A stretch of DNA of 64,000 nt from Phallus indusiatus (taxonomy: Eukaryota; Basidiomycota; Agaricomycetes; Phallales; Phallaceae), in the NCBI GenBank assembly GCA_027605045.1, contig JAQFWX010000038.1:186001-250000 (forward strand). The letters are read 5' to 3'. How positions within the stretch are numbered: the first letter of the stretch is position 1; each line of letters opens with the position of its first letter. The notes under the pieces are model-generated. The model was not told where the DNA came from. It worked only from the letters and a program-made list of their open reading frames with translations, and did not search any database. A program made the translations under genes and the position numbers. Shown piece by piece: positions 21,760 to 33,875 of this stretch.

Positions 21760-23590
21760 TCAGGCAGAAGCACCCACAGATTCGTCTTGAGCCTGCTGAG
21801 CCTGCCAGGCGTAATCGTCCAAATGCCCGAACTTCAATCCCGAAAGCCCAGCGTCGCTAGTATCAGTATTCTCTCCTGTCACAAATTGAGCTTCGTCCTC
21901 TGAAGAAATGTCGTCACTATCGGCCATCTCCATAATGAACGACTGATGTATGTGTTGTAGCACGCTTCGAAATTGTAGCGGATTTGCGACAGGTATGTTG
22001 CTGACTTCGATCGATTCGGCATTCCGTTGACGGAGATCAAGTGTAAACCCAGCAATTAAAATGTTTGACAACCTGAATAGCGATGTGAGAATGTATGAAT
22101 GAAATTTCAACAAAATTACTTTACGTTGACTGAAAAGATACCACGATATCAAGTGCAAGACCCTTAATTGATTCACAATCAGAGTTACAAAGCACATGCG
22201 CACAGCATAACCAAATTATATGAACTGCCGTAGTTTGTACTTACATCCGTAATCTAAGAGGAGAGGTAAATAGTAAGAACATGATCGCCACCCTAAATCT
22301 AGACCTACCACTTCATTTATTATAGTGCTTGTAATGCTAATGACGATCACAAAGCTTGAAAAACATAATTAATCAGCACCATGCGGGAAGGAGTTATATG
22401 CCTACCAGAATCTGGTGACGACTGGGGGTGGTTGGGTTTTCAGGTGCAATTCTTGTAAAGTAATTTCAACTTACTTTGTTTAAGGAGTATTGAGACAAGA
22501 TCATTACTACTTTGAATTCCGGTTTCCCGCTTTAGTTTCCAAGTCCCCCAGACTTTCCACCAGCATATTCCAAATATTATACATTCAGTAATAATGTTGA
22601 TTATGTTTGTAACAAGAACGATTAAACCTTCTTCTTCTGAAATGCATATTTTTTGAAGGATTCAGTTATCAAGCTTGTCCTTCGAAGCGTTATGTAACAT
22701 ACGAGGAAGCTGGCTAGAGATAAAAAAAATGAGAAGAGAACTAAGGTTCAGGTTTAAATAATTGACTTTGGTTGACACCCGCTGAACGCTATTATATCTG
22801 ATTTTAAAAGAGTAAGCTATCTTGTTCCTAAGCAGCTCGAAGACTTATACTTCCTCACTCACCGAAAAGATATAGAATATTTCCTGAGAAAAACCCCAAA
22901 GCCAAAAGCCCTGCCAAAATTCTGTTTCCTTGACAAAGCGAATATGCTCGAGCAATCAAAAGGCCTAGAATGAGGATATATGTACAAATACGGGAATGCT
23001 CGTGATAATAATATGCATACAGATGCCACAAATGGACTAACCTTGAGCACCAATATGTGTCAGAAAAGAAACCGAGTCTCCTGCATTGGCGATATCATTA
23101 CAAATGCTTTCAAACTTTAGTCTTTAATGGGTTTCTGGAGAAAAGAAGAAATACCTTAGGTTTTCGAACTGCAGGAGATCATCAGTGTTGTGCTACGACT
23201 AACAACACAAAACCTAACTGGTACAAAATTGAGTGAAAAGTTAAGCCCCTGAGATAATAACCAGCAGTATCTTGTGAGAACATAAAATAAACTCGGTAAA
23301 CTGAATTTCTTGAGCCAGATATATTGGATCTCCTGGATCAGAGCCAACAGATTAGTGTAAAACAAAAGTGCTGGTGGCGGTTTTTTTGCAGTTCAACGTT
23401 GTGTTTACTCAATTTATATTTTACTCGCCTAATCCACTCATGAGGGTCAAGGTGTAGACATAACTGGAATTTTATGATAATTCCATGACTGTATAGAATA
23501 AAAAAATGAGCCCACGCACTTCTCAAAAGCTTCTTGAATTATCTGATCCTGCATGACCTGGGTGGTCGAGTTATTACTTGTGATGTTCAT
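21760..23590 (-). CDS. DUF6533-type membrane protein 2
   Basis: A multi-exon gene. The proposed start at 23590 gives MNITSNNSTTQVMQDQIIQEAFEK. The DUF6533 core at about 23365-23230 reads LLFYTNLLALIQEIQYIW then FYVLTRYCWLL. The terminal exon (about 22070-21760) has LIAGFTLDLRQRNAE, VLQHIHQSFIMEMAD and an acidic, Gln/Ala-rich tail. It matches copies 1 and 3 at the same landmarks. Predicted integral membrane protein of unknown role. Internal exons between 23.2 and 22.1 kb were not resolved, so the exact structure is uncertain. Confidence 0.7.
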
Positions 23591-23972
23591 TATCAAAGTT
23601 GCCTGTATCTTTGGGAATGAAATATTTGTAGCTTTCGTGAACCAGAGAAGTATTATCTACGCCGGAAATGTGTTATTAACTTCACATTTAAATGCTCTGA
23701 AAACGTAAGCAGGAAGCACTGTCATTTACACATCATATTTCCATCATCTTCTTACCTTCGTATGTCGGATTTCTTGGACGTATCATGTCGTCAAAACGGA
23801 AAAGCAAACGAAGATTGTTGAATCTGAAACGAAAGGGGTGAGGGTGATGGTGGGAATTTCAGTGTTGAGCTTGTGGTTATCTTCAGCTCCAGTCCTGAGC
23901 TTCAATGTTTGTTTTCACGCTGTACTCTTCCGCTAAAATGACACCCATGATCCGGAATTTGTAGACATGCCA

Positions 23973-24060
23973 ATCAGTGATCTGGTTGTCGGCTCTGAGC
24001 ACATCCTCCATCTTGAAACTTGATGGGATGTGCTTTAGAGCCGAAACCCAGATCACTGAT
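23973..24060. repeat. Imperfect inverted repeat / hairpin
   Basis: Two arms of about 34 bp (23973-24006 and 24026-24060) pair around a 19-base loop. Thirteen perfect pairs sit at the base (ATCAGTGATCTGG with CCAGATCACTGAT), then a small bulge, TCGGCTCT with AGAGCCGA, another bulge, and GCACATCC with GGATGTGC. It lies in the gap between DUF6533 gene 2 and the P450 gene. It could be a foldback element, a regulatory hairpin or a small-RNA precursor. Confidence 0.75.
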
Positions 24061-24397
24061 GCATATGTGCAATCATTCTGACTCTTCTAGGTGATGATAT
24101 CAATAGTCATCAGGAACTGTCACAATTGTGAAAATAGATCAATAATGCACTCGCAAGCAAACTGGAAAAAGATCTCCGATTTATCAAATACATCTTGACA
24201 AAAAAATCATTGAGAAAGCCAAGAAATGACAAACCGGAAGAGAAGGTGTAAAGGTGCTGAAATCCCGCAAATGTTCATTGTCGACACATGTATTGACAGA
24301 GAAGCCGAACTTGTGATTCTTTTTCCTACACAAAGCCTGGAGAAAAATAACCTGATCCTGAGCACACAATCGCATCACAGATGTCAACACATCCCTG

Positions 24398-26486
24398 TCA
24401 AATTTCTGGACGTTCTAAGGCAATGACAGCCTCTTGTAATAACTTCACTGCCTTTTCTGACCTGGGTCGAAGTCGCATCTTAAAAGCCTTTGGGAAACTA
24501 GCAGCTAATACGTCAGATAGCGAAAAGATTGATATCAGATTGCGTACCTAATTATAGTAGATGTGTATCCATGTTCGACTGGAATTTCCTTCCCATTCTC
24601 ATCGAGCGCAGGTACAACGTCACATGTCGCAAGCGTAGTCAAAATAATGGAGTAGAGCGTGCCCATAGCGAAGTTTTGACCGACACAAGCACGACGACCA
24701 AAACCAAAGTTGAGATCCATGACTTTCTTCATTTCCTCGTCTGAGTTATTATATCTGTCGGGATTGAATTTTTCCGGTTCAGGATACAGCTCGGGGTCGT
24801 TTAACATGTGCCTATGAGTAATAGACTCAGTACGTCTATGTTGAATGAACCTGTGACAATGTACCAAACACCGATAAAGATCGTTGTCCCCTTTTGTATG
24901 TATATGCCATTGTATTCATCGTCTTCTGCTGTGGAACGAGGAAAGCCTTTGAAGAGCCCGAGCATTACATAACTCTACGCCGGCTATAATAGTAATTATA
25001 TAAGAACACACCTAATGGTCCCGGTGTATGCCAACGGAAAATCTCCGCGACAATACTCCGGATATATGGCAATTCTTCTTTGTCCTCAATTGTGGGCAAT
25101 CTATCCTTTCCAACGACAGAATCGATTTCAGCTTGAGCGCGACGCTGGACATCGGGATGCATGACCATTGCTAGATAAAACGCCATAGCAGCGCAAATAT
25201 TCTGCAACAAACAATTAGATCGCGCGAATATAGGGATGTGAAGTGAAATGTACTGTGTCAAGGCCACCCGCCAACACAGAATACGCAGCCCATACAAGTT
25301 CTGCCTCATCGTCCTCAGAAAATTGTCCGTCGCGCAAGTACGGACTGAATAGGTTTGGCTGTAGTGTTTTTCCCGTTTCCTGAAGCACATTAATTGAGGT
25401 GATTAAACCGAGATGAACATATAATAAGTACCAAATTCTCTTTGTTCCATCTGTAAGGTCTCCAACATGCCTTATTCATAGCTTCCCTCCAAACTTTGGC
25501 TTTTTTATGGAATCCTGCACCAGGAAACCACGTTGGAATGTATTTTACTATTGGTGAATGGAAATAAACAAGCTTGAAAAATAAATGGAGATGATGCTAC
25601 GCACATTGAGGGAATGTGTCAACTAAAAAAGCACCAGGGAGAGTGCCTTCACCAAAGTACTCGAGGTGTTCTAAAGGAGCTTTCAAAAAAGGGTCATCCT
25701 GTGATCGTGCATGATATCCATAGAGCACTCTAATAATGATAACGCCAATTTGCCTGTTTATGTCGGTATTAAATTTTGAGTGTGGCCGTGAATGCATCGA
25801 ATGAGAGGTACGTACACTTTGAGCTGCAGTTCCAATTCATCCGGGCGAGCCAGAAGATTATTTACCAATATCTTAGCTTGTCCTTGCTGTAATTCAAAAT
25901 AAGAAGAAAGTTTGCTAGGAGCAAATTCTGGGGCCACTAGTCGTCTTTGTGTCCTCCAGCGACGATCATTATAATCTTGCATTGAGAATGTGCGATCCAT
26001 GCCTGCCCTGTAAAAGGTAAGACCGTATTCATAACTAGGATAACTATGCTTTGAAAACTAACAATTCACCAGCCATGGTCTTCGATAATATCGATTAGCC
26101 GCGCTCTAATAACATTGACACGAGGGATATTACTGACAAGCTTAGATCTATCTGAGTAAATGTGTGCTCGTTTTTCCAACAGTTCTTTAATCAAGTCTCT
26201 CGAATGAATGACAATCGCTGGTGCCGAGAGAACATTAAACTGGATAGCCTCTCCACCTTTTGAAAAAATAAATAATAGAAAACAACAATTTTCTCTCATA
26301 CATACCATACTGCTTTTGCCAGCGAGAGAACTCGAGCCACATCACAGTCTTAGGCAGCTGATGAGCATTACCGAGCAACGGAAGCCGGGGCGGGCTTGGA
26401 AATCCCCGCGGATGGGGTCGAAATGTCCTATAAAACCAGGTTACAGCTATAAGGACAACTAAAGAGAGCACAAGAGTTAAGCACAT
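24398..26486 (-). CDS. Cytochrome P450 monooxygenase, 528 aa
   Basis: Ten exons splice in phase: 26486-26306, 26256-26070, 26007-25816, 25753-25605, 25547-25432, 25379-25254, 25201-25012, 24946-24865, 24811-24548 and 24497-24398. An N-terminal membrane anchor (MCLTLVLSLVVLIAVTWFY) and Pro-rich hinge (FPSPPRLPLLGN) lead into the fold. The I-helix oxygen motif is AGGLDT, the K-helix ExxR is EIFR, the PERF-like stretch is FNPDRY, and the haem loop is FGFGRRACVG with the Cys ligand. Membrane-bound class II enzymes of this kind use a CPR partner and are abundant in wood- and litter-decay fungi; the substrate cannot be told. Another in-frame ATG at 26540 is possible. No other secondary-metabolism gene adjoins it. 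Confidence 0.93.
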
Positions 26487-27357
26487 GAAAACAGTCAATG
26501 AGAAAGGCGAAAAAAATGGGTGACGTACACAAAGATACATATGTAACGGTCAACGCTCCACATGCCCGTCTTGACTGAATTATCTGGGATTTTTGTTTTC
26601 CTAAAATGCCGCGGAAGGATCGGAGTGATCTCACATGCTCATGATTATCACTTTCCGGAGTTCAGCCCATTAGTATAAGAGTCCGTATGCAGCTCTATGC
26701 GGACGAATTCAACACCCAAGCTGTGCGACTTCGTTGAAATCAAGACAGACAAATCTTAGAGACGGGAAGACTTACAATTAGAATTGGAATTGTTTCCAGA
26801 TTTGAATGAATGTTTTCTCTTGCACGCAATATTGTTAAAACCATTGATGTAAAATACACACCGGAGTATGATGGAGTAGGCCGTGGTTACTAGCTAGCAC
26901 ATCATGTTACTTAAGGAATAAGCAGATGTTATGATTCCGCTTTGCCCAGTCGCAAGAAAAGAAAATGGTTTTTGACAATAGACCGAAAGTCATCAATGAG
27001 TGACGGCGGCGAGAAGATTCAGGCTTGTTACAGAGGTACTATACGTGGACCAGATGAAAACTCGCCGAAGAGATCAACGATCAACGTTCAACACGCGGCA
27101 CGGGTTTGGCGCTGAGAAAAAACTTGGACTGAAACCATGTTTGGGCCATGGACTCGCTCGATTTTTCGTCTGTCCGACTGTTTCTGTTCTCGTCCTTCTT
27201 TACGGACAATGTTTGACGAAATGTATATAAGGCCTAATGATTCCTCTAAGCTTTCAACAAACCAAAGAACTTCACACACTCACTACCCCTTCTCGTAACT
27301 AACAAGCACAGTCAAACTCTCCAAACTTCAACAACAAACTTTTTTTCACTCACAACA
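26487..27357. other. Divergent promoter region, P450 / secreted protein
   Basis: An 870-bp gap between divergent genes. TATATAA at 27224-27230 lies about 130 bp before the secreted-protein ATG, with a pyrimidine/A-rich leader, and the homologous site occurs at 35932-35938 in the other arm. Small ORFs here (27000-27230) are unsupported. Confidence 0.6.
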
Positions 27358-28626
27358 ATGCAAATCTCGAACCTCTTTGTGTCTCTCGCCGTCATCACTG
27401 CTTCCGCTTCTGCAGTTCCCTTGATTAACAAGCGAATCGCTCAATCCATTATCGATAGCGTTCAGCCTTGGGAAAACGCTTGCGATGCCGCAAATGGAGG
27501 TCCACAATGTAACGCTATTGCCGTCAATGCTTCTAGCGCACTTCTCGCTGCTGCAGATCCATGTGCTCAACAAGACTCGGGTGACATCATGGTGAACGTC
27601 GCGAAGAGTCTCGGAAACAACCAAGCGATGATAACCGCCGCTAAAATATTTGTTCAGCAGCCCAGAAACTCCCCAAACTCTGTCGCTGTCAATTATTGTC
27701 CGCGCGCACCTCAGAATCCCGAGTTGAATGGCTTATACCAGTGCCAATTCCAAGGCGTGAACGAACAGCAATTTGCGAACGGTCAAGCTCTTGGCGGCCC
27801 TGGAACGATTCCCTTCGGTCTTTCTGCTCCTGTGAATCCACCTGGCTCCTGTCCTGCACACGCTCAAGGACCTATTCCAGACGGTGTTCAGTTGTCTACC
27901 TTAGTATCTAGCCCTGGAACACCAGCAAACACATCTGCACCTGAACCGTCTTCCAAGTAAGTTATTACCATCTTTTTAACTTTCGCTCAAGTCTGATGGT
28001 TGCAGTTCATCCACCGCGGCATCCAATTCTACGACATCGTCCAATTCTTCTGATGACGCAGGAGATACTACTTTCCCTGCACCTCAACAAGATGGCGTTG
28101 GTTCTACTAACAACTCGGCTTCAGCTTCGTCGACTAGCACATCTGTCTCGCCCAACAACATGACTACAATGACTCCCGTTTCCACCCCAGCGGCACCTCT
28201 TGCTACTCCCAGCGCCTCGAGTAATGGCGGATTCCAAATGTCTAACGGTCAAAAAGCTCAGCAACAGAAGTACGTCGTTTTAAGTTATTCCATTGATAAT
28301 ATCTTTTGTTTATGTCCTTTTGTAGCGCTCAATTCGCCGGTCTCACCGCAGATTCTACTTGCACCGAAGGTCAACAAGCCTGCATCAACGGTGGATTCGC
28401 TCAAGTACGTCGCTTATTCCATTCAATTCCTTATCACGCTAATTTATTGAACTCGCAGTGCGTCGGTGGTAAATTTGCCATAACCATGTGTGCCGGTGGA
28501 ACACAATGTTTCGCTCTTCCACTTGTCAACAAGGCTGGAACGAGCATTGCCTGCACTACCCAAGATGATGCTAGCACTCGTATTGCCAACACCGGTGCTA
28601 CTGGAGGAATCGCCGGATCTTCTTGA
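27358..28626 (+). CDS. Secreted Ser/Thr-rich protein with CBM19-like tail, copy 1 (369 aa)
   Basis: Exons 27358-27956, 28006-28269, 28326-28404 and 28459-28626 splice in phase. A signal peptide (MQISNLFVSLAVITASASA) and a dibasic site (NKR) are followed by a Cys-containing N-terminal domain (about 25-165: CDAANGGPQCNA, DPCAQQDSGD, NYCPRAP, YQCQFQGV). A long Ser/Thr/Pro linker likely to be O-glycosylated comes next, then a compact Cys-rich C-terminal module (STCTEGQQACINGGFAQCVGGKF, MCAGGTQCFALPL, SIACTT). The spacing of the tail resembles the CBM19-like chitin-binding modules found at the ends of basidiomycete secreted proteins; that match is from memory. Expected location: cell wall or outside. 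An inverted copy sits at 34538-35802. Confidence 0.85.
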
Positions 28627-28931
28627 ATATGGAACCATAACCATTCACCCTCACTAATCTTCTTCCGCTTCACTTTCTTTCATATTCTGTCTGATTTCTA
28701 CTGCGTAACTTTTACTCAGGCTCTAATTCTTTCGATATAAAATGTATGCGTAACAGTTCGTTATCATAAAATACAAACTTGTCAATGTTCTTAACCGTCC
28801 CCATAAAATCATTTGGGAATCATAAACACCCTCGCGCACCCGCGAAATACCCAAACTATTTCGGTCTCAACTTGAATTTAATGTCTTTGTTGTCGTCGTT
28901 GTCGGAATCTTCCCCTGAGGTTTAATATACG

Positions 28932-29294
28932 TCATCCGAGCATTGTAATCCAAGCGTATAAGCCGCTGGTGGGAAACGATTGCGTTGTATAAAGACTTTT
29001 CTGGTGTCGTGCAAAGCCTCTCCTCCCGAGGTACTTGATAATACGGCGGTGTGTTTTTGCTCTGTGGTCACCCCAGCCATCCGATACTAGTGCTTCTGTC
29101 AAATCCTTTCTTACATTGTATGCTATCGCATATATTCCAATGGGATTGGTTATGACTTTGAGTGGACAAATGGGATACATAAGAGGACCCGTTTCCGTTA
29201 GTATCTCATTGGTTCTGGTTATATCTTGGCCCTGGTTCTCGTCGATCCTAGTTTGAAGACGAAAATAATGAGGACCACCGAGAATGATGTTCAT
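28932..29294 (-). CDS. Unrecognised ORF facing the secreted-protein gene (left arm)
   Basis: A 120-codon ORF; the same frame is open upstream for at least about 20 more codons (DLVLVNLSLFYAADAGWDAD precedes its first Met). A TATATAAAGAGGCAG promoter-like box lies at about 29650 on the same strand. A possible intron ending CCGACAG (about 29370) would add an upstream exon. Composition looks coding (YFRLQTRIDENQGQD, GPLMYPICPLKVITNPIGIYAIAY, DGWGDHRAKTHRR) but I know no such family. The gene converges on the secreted-protein gene. In the right arm the homologous frame is broken by an indel of about 7 bp near the N-terminus, so at most one copy is intact. Confidence 0.4.
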   Translation of the reverse strand: MNIILGGPHYFRLQTRIDENQGQDITRTNEILTETGPLMYPICPLKVITNPIGIYAIAYNVRKDLTEALVSDGWGDHRAKTHRRIIKYLGRRGFARHQKSLYTTQSFPTSGLYAWITMLG

Positions 29295-31330
29295 GTTATC
29301 TGCATCCCAGCCAGCATCTGCTGCATAAAATAGTGATAGGTTTACTAAGACCAGATCATCCGGATAAAACTGTCGGGGATGGGATCAATGAATCTCAATC
29401 AAGACCGGAAGAAAAGTAAACGGACTTCACAAAGTTTCAGAGGAGTTAGCGCGGAGCAATCGCGTGAGCCGCATGCGAGAGATGCTGAATGCCGACACGA
29501 TAAAGGTTTCCTGGGATGCTAGGGCGACTGTATGCGAGGGTTTGTGAAGGGTTTTGTGGGGGAAAAAACGATCTCACTGTGGGACCATGGAGATGGAATA
29601 AAGGTAAGAACGAAAGGGGTGTCAATATCGTGTGACGTGTCTACTGCCTCTTTATATACACTACGTGTGACAGTAAATATGCTAATATTTTAATTTTAAC
29701 ACCACGTCACCCTATGTCGATGATTTATATTTGGGATTCACATTTTCATTCACACCCGTAACGGTGACTAACCTCAACCCTCAGTTCCTCGTTGCTTATC
29801 TCAGATTGCTACCACCTATGTACGACTTTGAATCATTGATTTTATGGGTGTATAAATACACAGAATATGCCTTTCAAGAAATGTGCCAAAAGGCACCTTC
29901 CATAGACCTCGCTCATTGCGTTTAAACCGTTGATGTTGATTTGCAATAAAGCTGACAAATAGAAAAGTCGTTGGATTATTGATCGATTATTATTGATTAT
30001 CGGAACTCCAACCTCGAATAGCAAGTTTACAAACAGGCCGAGACCTGAAGTTTAGAAATGACTCTTTCGAGTGGAATCGGCACAATAGATCTTCCTGCTG
30101 TGGTGCTATCCTCACCGGAACTTGGCGCCTTGGCCGTCATATCGTGCTTCACCATACCAAAGCATTCTGGAGCAATCTCTGATTTAACACCTTCAGTTTG
30201 CCCAGGCAAATCAGAATTCAAGCTTGAGTCTAGCCCATTCTAGGGGCTAGACCGCGTGACGTATGCACGCTTGATACCCGGTCACGTGATAATTATGTCA
30301 GCAAACTGCTGCAAACGCTCAACTGTATCGATACCCATGAGCAACACGGTCAAAGACGATAGGATGCCATTTTTTTCATTCTTTTTGGTCGTGTCATGGT
30401 ACTTATCTTGTTCATGCAGGAGAGGGGATGAATAAATAAATCTGGATTCATGACCCTGAAACGTTGCACCAACAGCCACGGACGACACTGACCAGAGGCG
30501 ACGGAGATTCAATGTTGAGGCGAACGTTGTGTTGAAACGCGACGAAAAGAGACCCAATTGACCCAATTAGAAGGGCTGGTAAAACGTTATTGCTTGAGTT
30601 AAAATCCTGTTGATTGGATTGGTCGCCACGTTCTTTGTCAAGCTCCTTCCGCTCTCAATCCTTATACATCCCCGAACTTCGGTAGGAACGACGAATAGGA
30701 GAGGTAATCTAAGATTGCCTCGTGTTTTGAAGAGTAGTTTAAGATGGAGGATTCGTCGGATTGTAAGCCGGAAGTTTCTGGCTGGTGCATGAAGCTGTAG
30801 CGCCAGACTTGGGCTCCAACGACAAGAGGGTACGTCACTTCGGACTTCGATGAACGGAGTTGCTAACTTGAACGAGAACAGATCACGTTCATCGCGCACG
30901 GTTGTTTATCTGGGAGCCTTCTGGATTGTTGTTCGCATTGTCCATTTCTAAATACGCAAGTATTCAAAACCATCAAAACATTGTGAGTTGTGGTCACATT
31001 TGACGTGAGTCATGACGATTTCTGGAATGGAGGTTTTCGCGTTCATTTCTTCTATTTTCTAACATCTTCGGGCTAACTCTAACCCGTTCACGATTCACCG
31101 GCCTCGCAAAGGCGTATGGCCAATGACGTTTCGTCTTCTCCAAGCATCATGATCCACTTCCTTACGCCTTGCTTACATCTGCACGTCACATCGAAGTAAC
31201 TATGTTTCCGTCTACCTCCTCGCGAATCGTATAAATCCCTCCACGTTCATACCCTTTCTCTCTCAACTGTCCTCCCATATTCATCAGGACTTTTAAGTTC
31301 CCTCTCATCTAAATCGTCTAAACTATTATA
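29295..31330. other. Intergenic, inner left flank of the duplication
   Basis: About 450 bp of left-arm sequence, then unique DNA. Short open stretches on both strands (30058-30243, 30282-30566, 30567-30899, 30610-30792) give no recognisable product. The - strand piece 30282-30566 has an Arg/Ser/Phe-rich start that could be mitochondrial targeting, but nothing confirms it. The SatP promoter lies at the right end. Confidence 0.45.
31230..31236 (+). promoter_or_regulatory. TATA box of the acetate transporter gene
   Basis: TATAAAT lies about 95 bp before the ATG at 31331, followed by a CT-rich leader typical of well-expressed fungal genes. Confidence 0.6.
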
Positions 31331-32284
31331 ATGGCCGCAACGACAGCAGGTGCCCCAGTAGGTGACGCTTACAACAATAACGGAGGTGGATATGGTGGCG
31401 GTTACCATGAGAAAGGATTTGGAGGCAATTATGGCAATAACTCCGGATACCATCGTACCATGCTTCCCGCTAACGGTTTTGGTCCACACTCCGACGACCC
31501 CGTTTCGTATCAACGTTATTTCACGAGAATTGCGAACCCTGGCCCTATGTAAGTTATTTCATCGAACTCAAACTTTGTGCTCCGGCGCTGACTGTTTTCT
31601 TTTTTTCGCCTAGGGGTCTTTATTCTTTCGCTTATTCAACATTTTTGTGGTCCTTCTACTTAGTCCACACTCGTGGAGTTCAAGTAGCGAATGTCATGAT
31701 CGCCGTTGGTCTTTTTGTAGGCGGTCTAGTTCAATTTTTAGCCGGCATGTGGGAGTTCCCTAGAGGTAACGTCTTCGGCTCCACAAGTAAGTGATCCTCA
31801 GATACCAATTACCCGTGTTTATATTTCTGATGATTTGCATTGTTTAGTTTTCACAATGTATGCGGCCTTCTACTTTTCCTATGCCATCATTTTATTCCCA
31901 GGCGCGGGTATCACATCCGGTACAACGGCCTCTCAAACCAACAACGCCATCGGACTATACTACATGGTCTGGGCAATCATCACTTTCCTCTTCTGCTTCG
32001 TTGTCCTCCGTCGAAGCATTTCCTTCATTCTTCTCTTCTTCTCCTGGTTTTTAACCTACCTCTTCCTCGCTATCTCTCAATGGACGACCCATTCCGCCTC
32101 TGCTTTGGGAGACGCCGGAGGCGCATTCGGTTTCATTACAGCGATTATTGCGCTGTACATTGCTACTAGTCAGTTAATCCGGAGCGAGTTGGCTTGGGGA
32201 TTCAAGATGCCACTTGGACACCTTGGGCAGCGAGTGGGGGGTGGCGCGGGACCCGGTGGAGCTGCCGGCCCAGGACCAGTATGA
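31331..32284 (+). CDS. GPR1/FUN34/SatP-family acetate transporter, 275 aa
   Basis: Exons 31331-31548, 31614-31786 and 31848-32284 splice in phase. A Gly/Asn/Tyr-rich cytosolic N-terminus (about 1-55) is followed by the family signature ANPGPMGLYSFA (NPxPxGL-type), created exactly at the first splice. Six hydrophobic segments follow: YSTFLWSFYLV, VMIAVGLFVGGLVQFLAG, YAAFYFSYAIILFP, LYYMVWAIITFLFCFVVL, FILLFFSWFLTYLFLAI and FGFITAIIALYIA. The tail is Gly/Pro-rich. Members of this family import acetate (proton symport) or regulate acetate response at the plasma membrane. It is the only clear gene in the spacer of the inverted duplication. Confidence 0.93.
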
Positions 32285-33164
32285 GTGACAAATAAAGAAG
32301 TTCGAAGACGGCACAGCTTGATGACCTATGATGACTTTATCTCATAATGATATGCAGTTAATTTTCCTGTAATTTTACTTCTTGTCTTATCTTGTAGATT
32401 ACTACAATTCCTATTTTAAGATTAACGAGCTTGCTTATGACGATTTAAAAATGTATGGCTCGACATAGAGAGCGATACAGTAATCAGATTATTCATGATG
32501 ACTGGGTACACGAGAAGTCTATGATGTTGGATACAGGATTGAACTTCGTATTAAATAATCATCAACGACTACGAACGAGTTACTCTGGCGGAAAATTTTT
32601 GGCAATACAATATAAACGATGAAAATCGCTGTCAGAAATAAACGAATGCGAATCACATTGTTCCTCGTTTTCCTCTGAGTGTTTTCGGCTATACGACATG
32701 CAGTATTTGAAGTTAAATACCCTAACGAGACATGTGAGCATTGAATTCGTTGCAAAATAACGACGGCTAAACTAGACTGATTGAGATCGAGCCTCTAAAT
32801 TGAGTGATGAGTCCAATCCCAAAAGGTAAAAAGTAAGACAAAAAGAGCGGGAAAGTATACGTATGATACAGGACCGTTTGTAATAACATACAGGAGGTGA
32901 TTGAAAACAGGATATAAAAATGATACATGCAGTGTGAGAATACAAAATCTGTCAATGAAGTGTATAAGAAAGGTTTCTAAGTGCGCGCAATAAAACAGTT
33001 ATGATAAAGTATGAGTACGTCTCACAATCGAAAAAGAATGATAGATGATGCAGTGAGATGGAGAGAATATCGATGAAGCTCGTGTTTCCATTTAAAACGA
33101 AGAGAGAAAAAAGGAAAAAAAGAAAAGAAAAACCACGTTGAGACCAGCGGGCTCCACGCGACCC
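32285..33164. other. Intergenic downstream of the transporter
   Basis: AT-rich, with unsupported small ORFs on - (32519-32755, 32767-32955). No gene or repeat recognised apart from the RING-derived fragment that begins at 33165. Confidence 0.5.
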
Positions 33165-33258
33165 AACCCTCTAAATCGGTTCCGAGTCAAGCACCTTCGT
33201 CGTCTCCTTCGACGCCCAATTCTAATTCTTCAACGTAAACGGGATATCTCTCAGGGTG
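33165..33258 (-). pseudogene. Fragment of the RING finger gene 3' end
   Basis: On the - strand this encodes ERYPVYVEELELGVEGDDEGA followed by TGA, then TDLEGW-like sequence. The RING gene at 21.2 kb ends ERYPVYIEELELPVEQGDEGA, then W, LGADLED and stop. The nucleotide match continues for about 90 bp, with TGG changed to TGA in the fragment. No other part of the RING gene is nearby. It is a short displaced duplicate about 12 kb from its source. Confidence 0.85.
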
Positions 33259-33875
33259 CACACAGTCACGGCTTGCCCACGACGTGGACAAAAACGAACG
33301 TGGTAACGGGAGAGTAACACGCTTGCGGTATGTACTTGGAGTTGCCGAGTTAACGGGTTGCACATTTTGACCAACATGAGCTAAAGACTAAAGATGCATA
33401 CTAGTCACGTTATGTGAATACCAAATTTAAATCATCGACATAGGGCGACGTAGTGTTAAAATTAAAACATTAGCATACTTACCGTCACACGTAGTGTATA
33501 TAAAGAGGCAGTAGACACGTCACACGATATAGACACCCCTTTAGTTCTTACCTTTATTCCATCTCCATGGTGGCAGGGTGAGATTATTTTTTCCCCCACA
33601 AAATCCTTCACAAACCCTCACATACAGTCGCCCTAGCATCCCAGGAAACCTTTATCGTGTCGGCATTCAGCATCTCTCGCATGCGGCTCACGCGATTTCT
33701 CCGTGCTAACTCCTCTAAGCTTTGTGAAGTCCGTTTACTTTCCTTTCGGTCTTGATTGAGATTCATTGATCCCATCCCCGACAGTTTTACCCGGGCGATC
33801 TGGTCTTAGTGAACCTATCACTATTTTATGCAGCAGATGCTGGCTGGGATGCAGATAACATGAACATCATTCTCG

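Larger units (their letters stand above)
27215..29742 (+). repeat. Left arm of a 2.5-kb inverted duplication
   Basis: This arm is repeated in inverted orientation at about 33412-35940. Homology runs from the TATA region of the secreted-protein gene, through all four exons and three introns, an intergenic piece and the facing ORF, to that ORF's promoter (TATATAAAGAGGCAG). It stops near the TTTAAAT/TATAAAT and ATCATCGACATAGGG block. By eye the arms are well above 90% identical in exons, with small indels in non-coding parts. No terminal inverted repeat or target duplication was found at the ends. Confidence 0.9.

Noticed and set aside
26235..26540. Longer N-terminus of the P450 from ATG 26540
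   Set aside because: It adds a Phe/Pro-rich leader before an already complete membrane anchor; the ATG at 26486 fits the family better.
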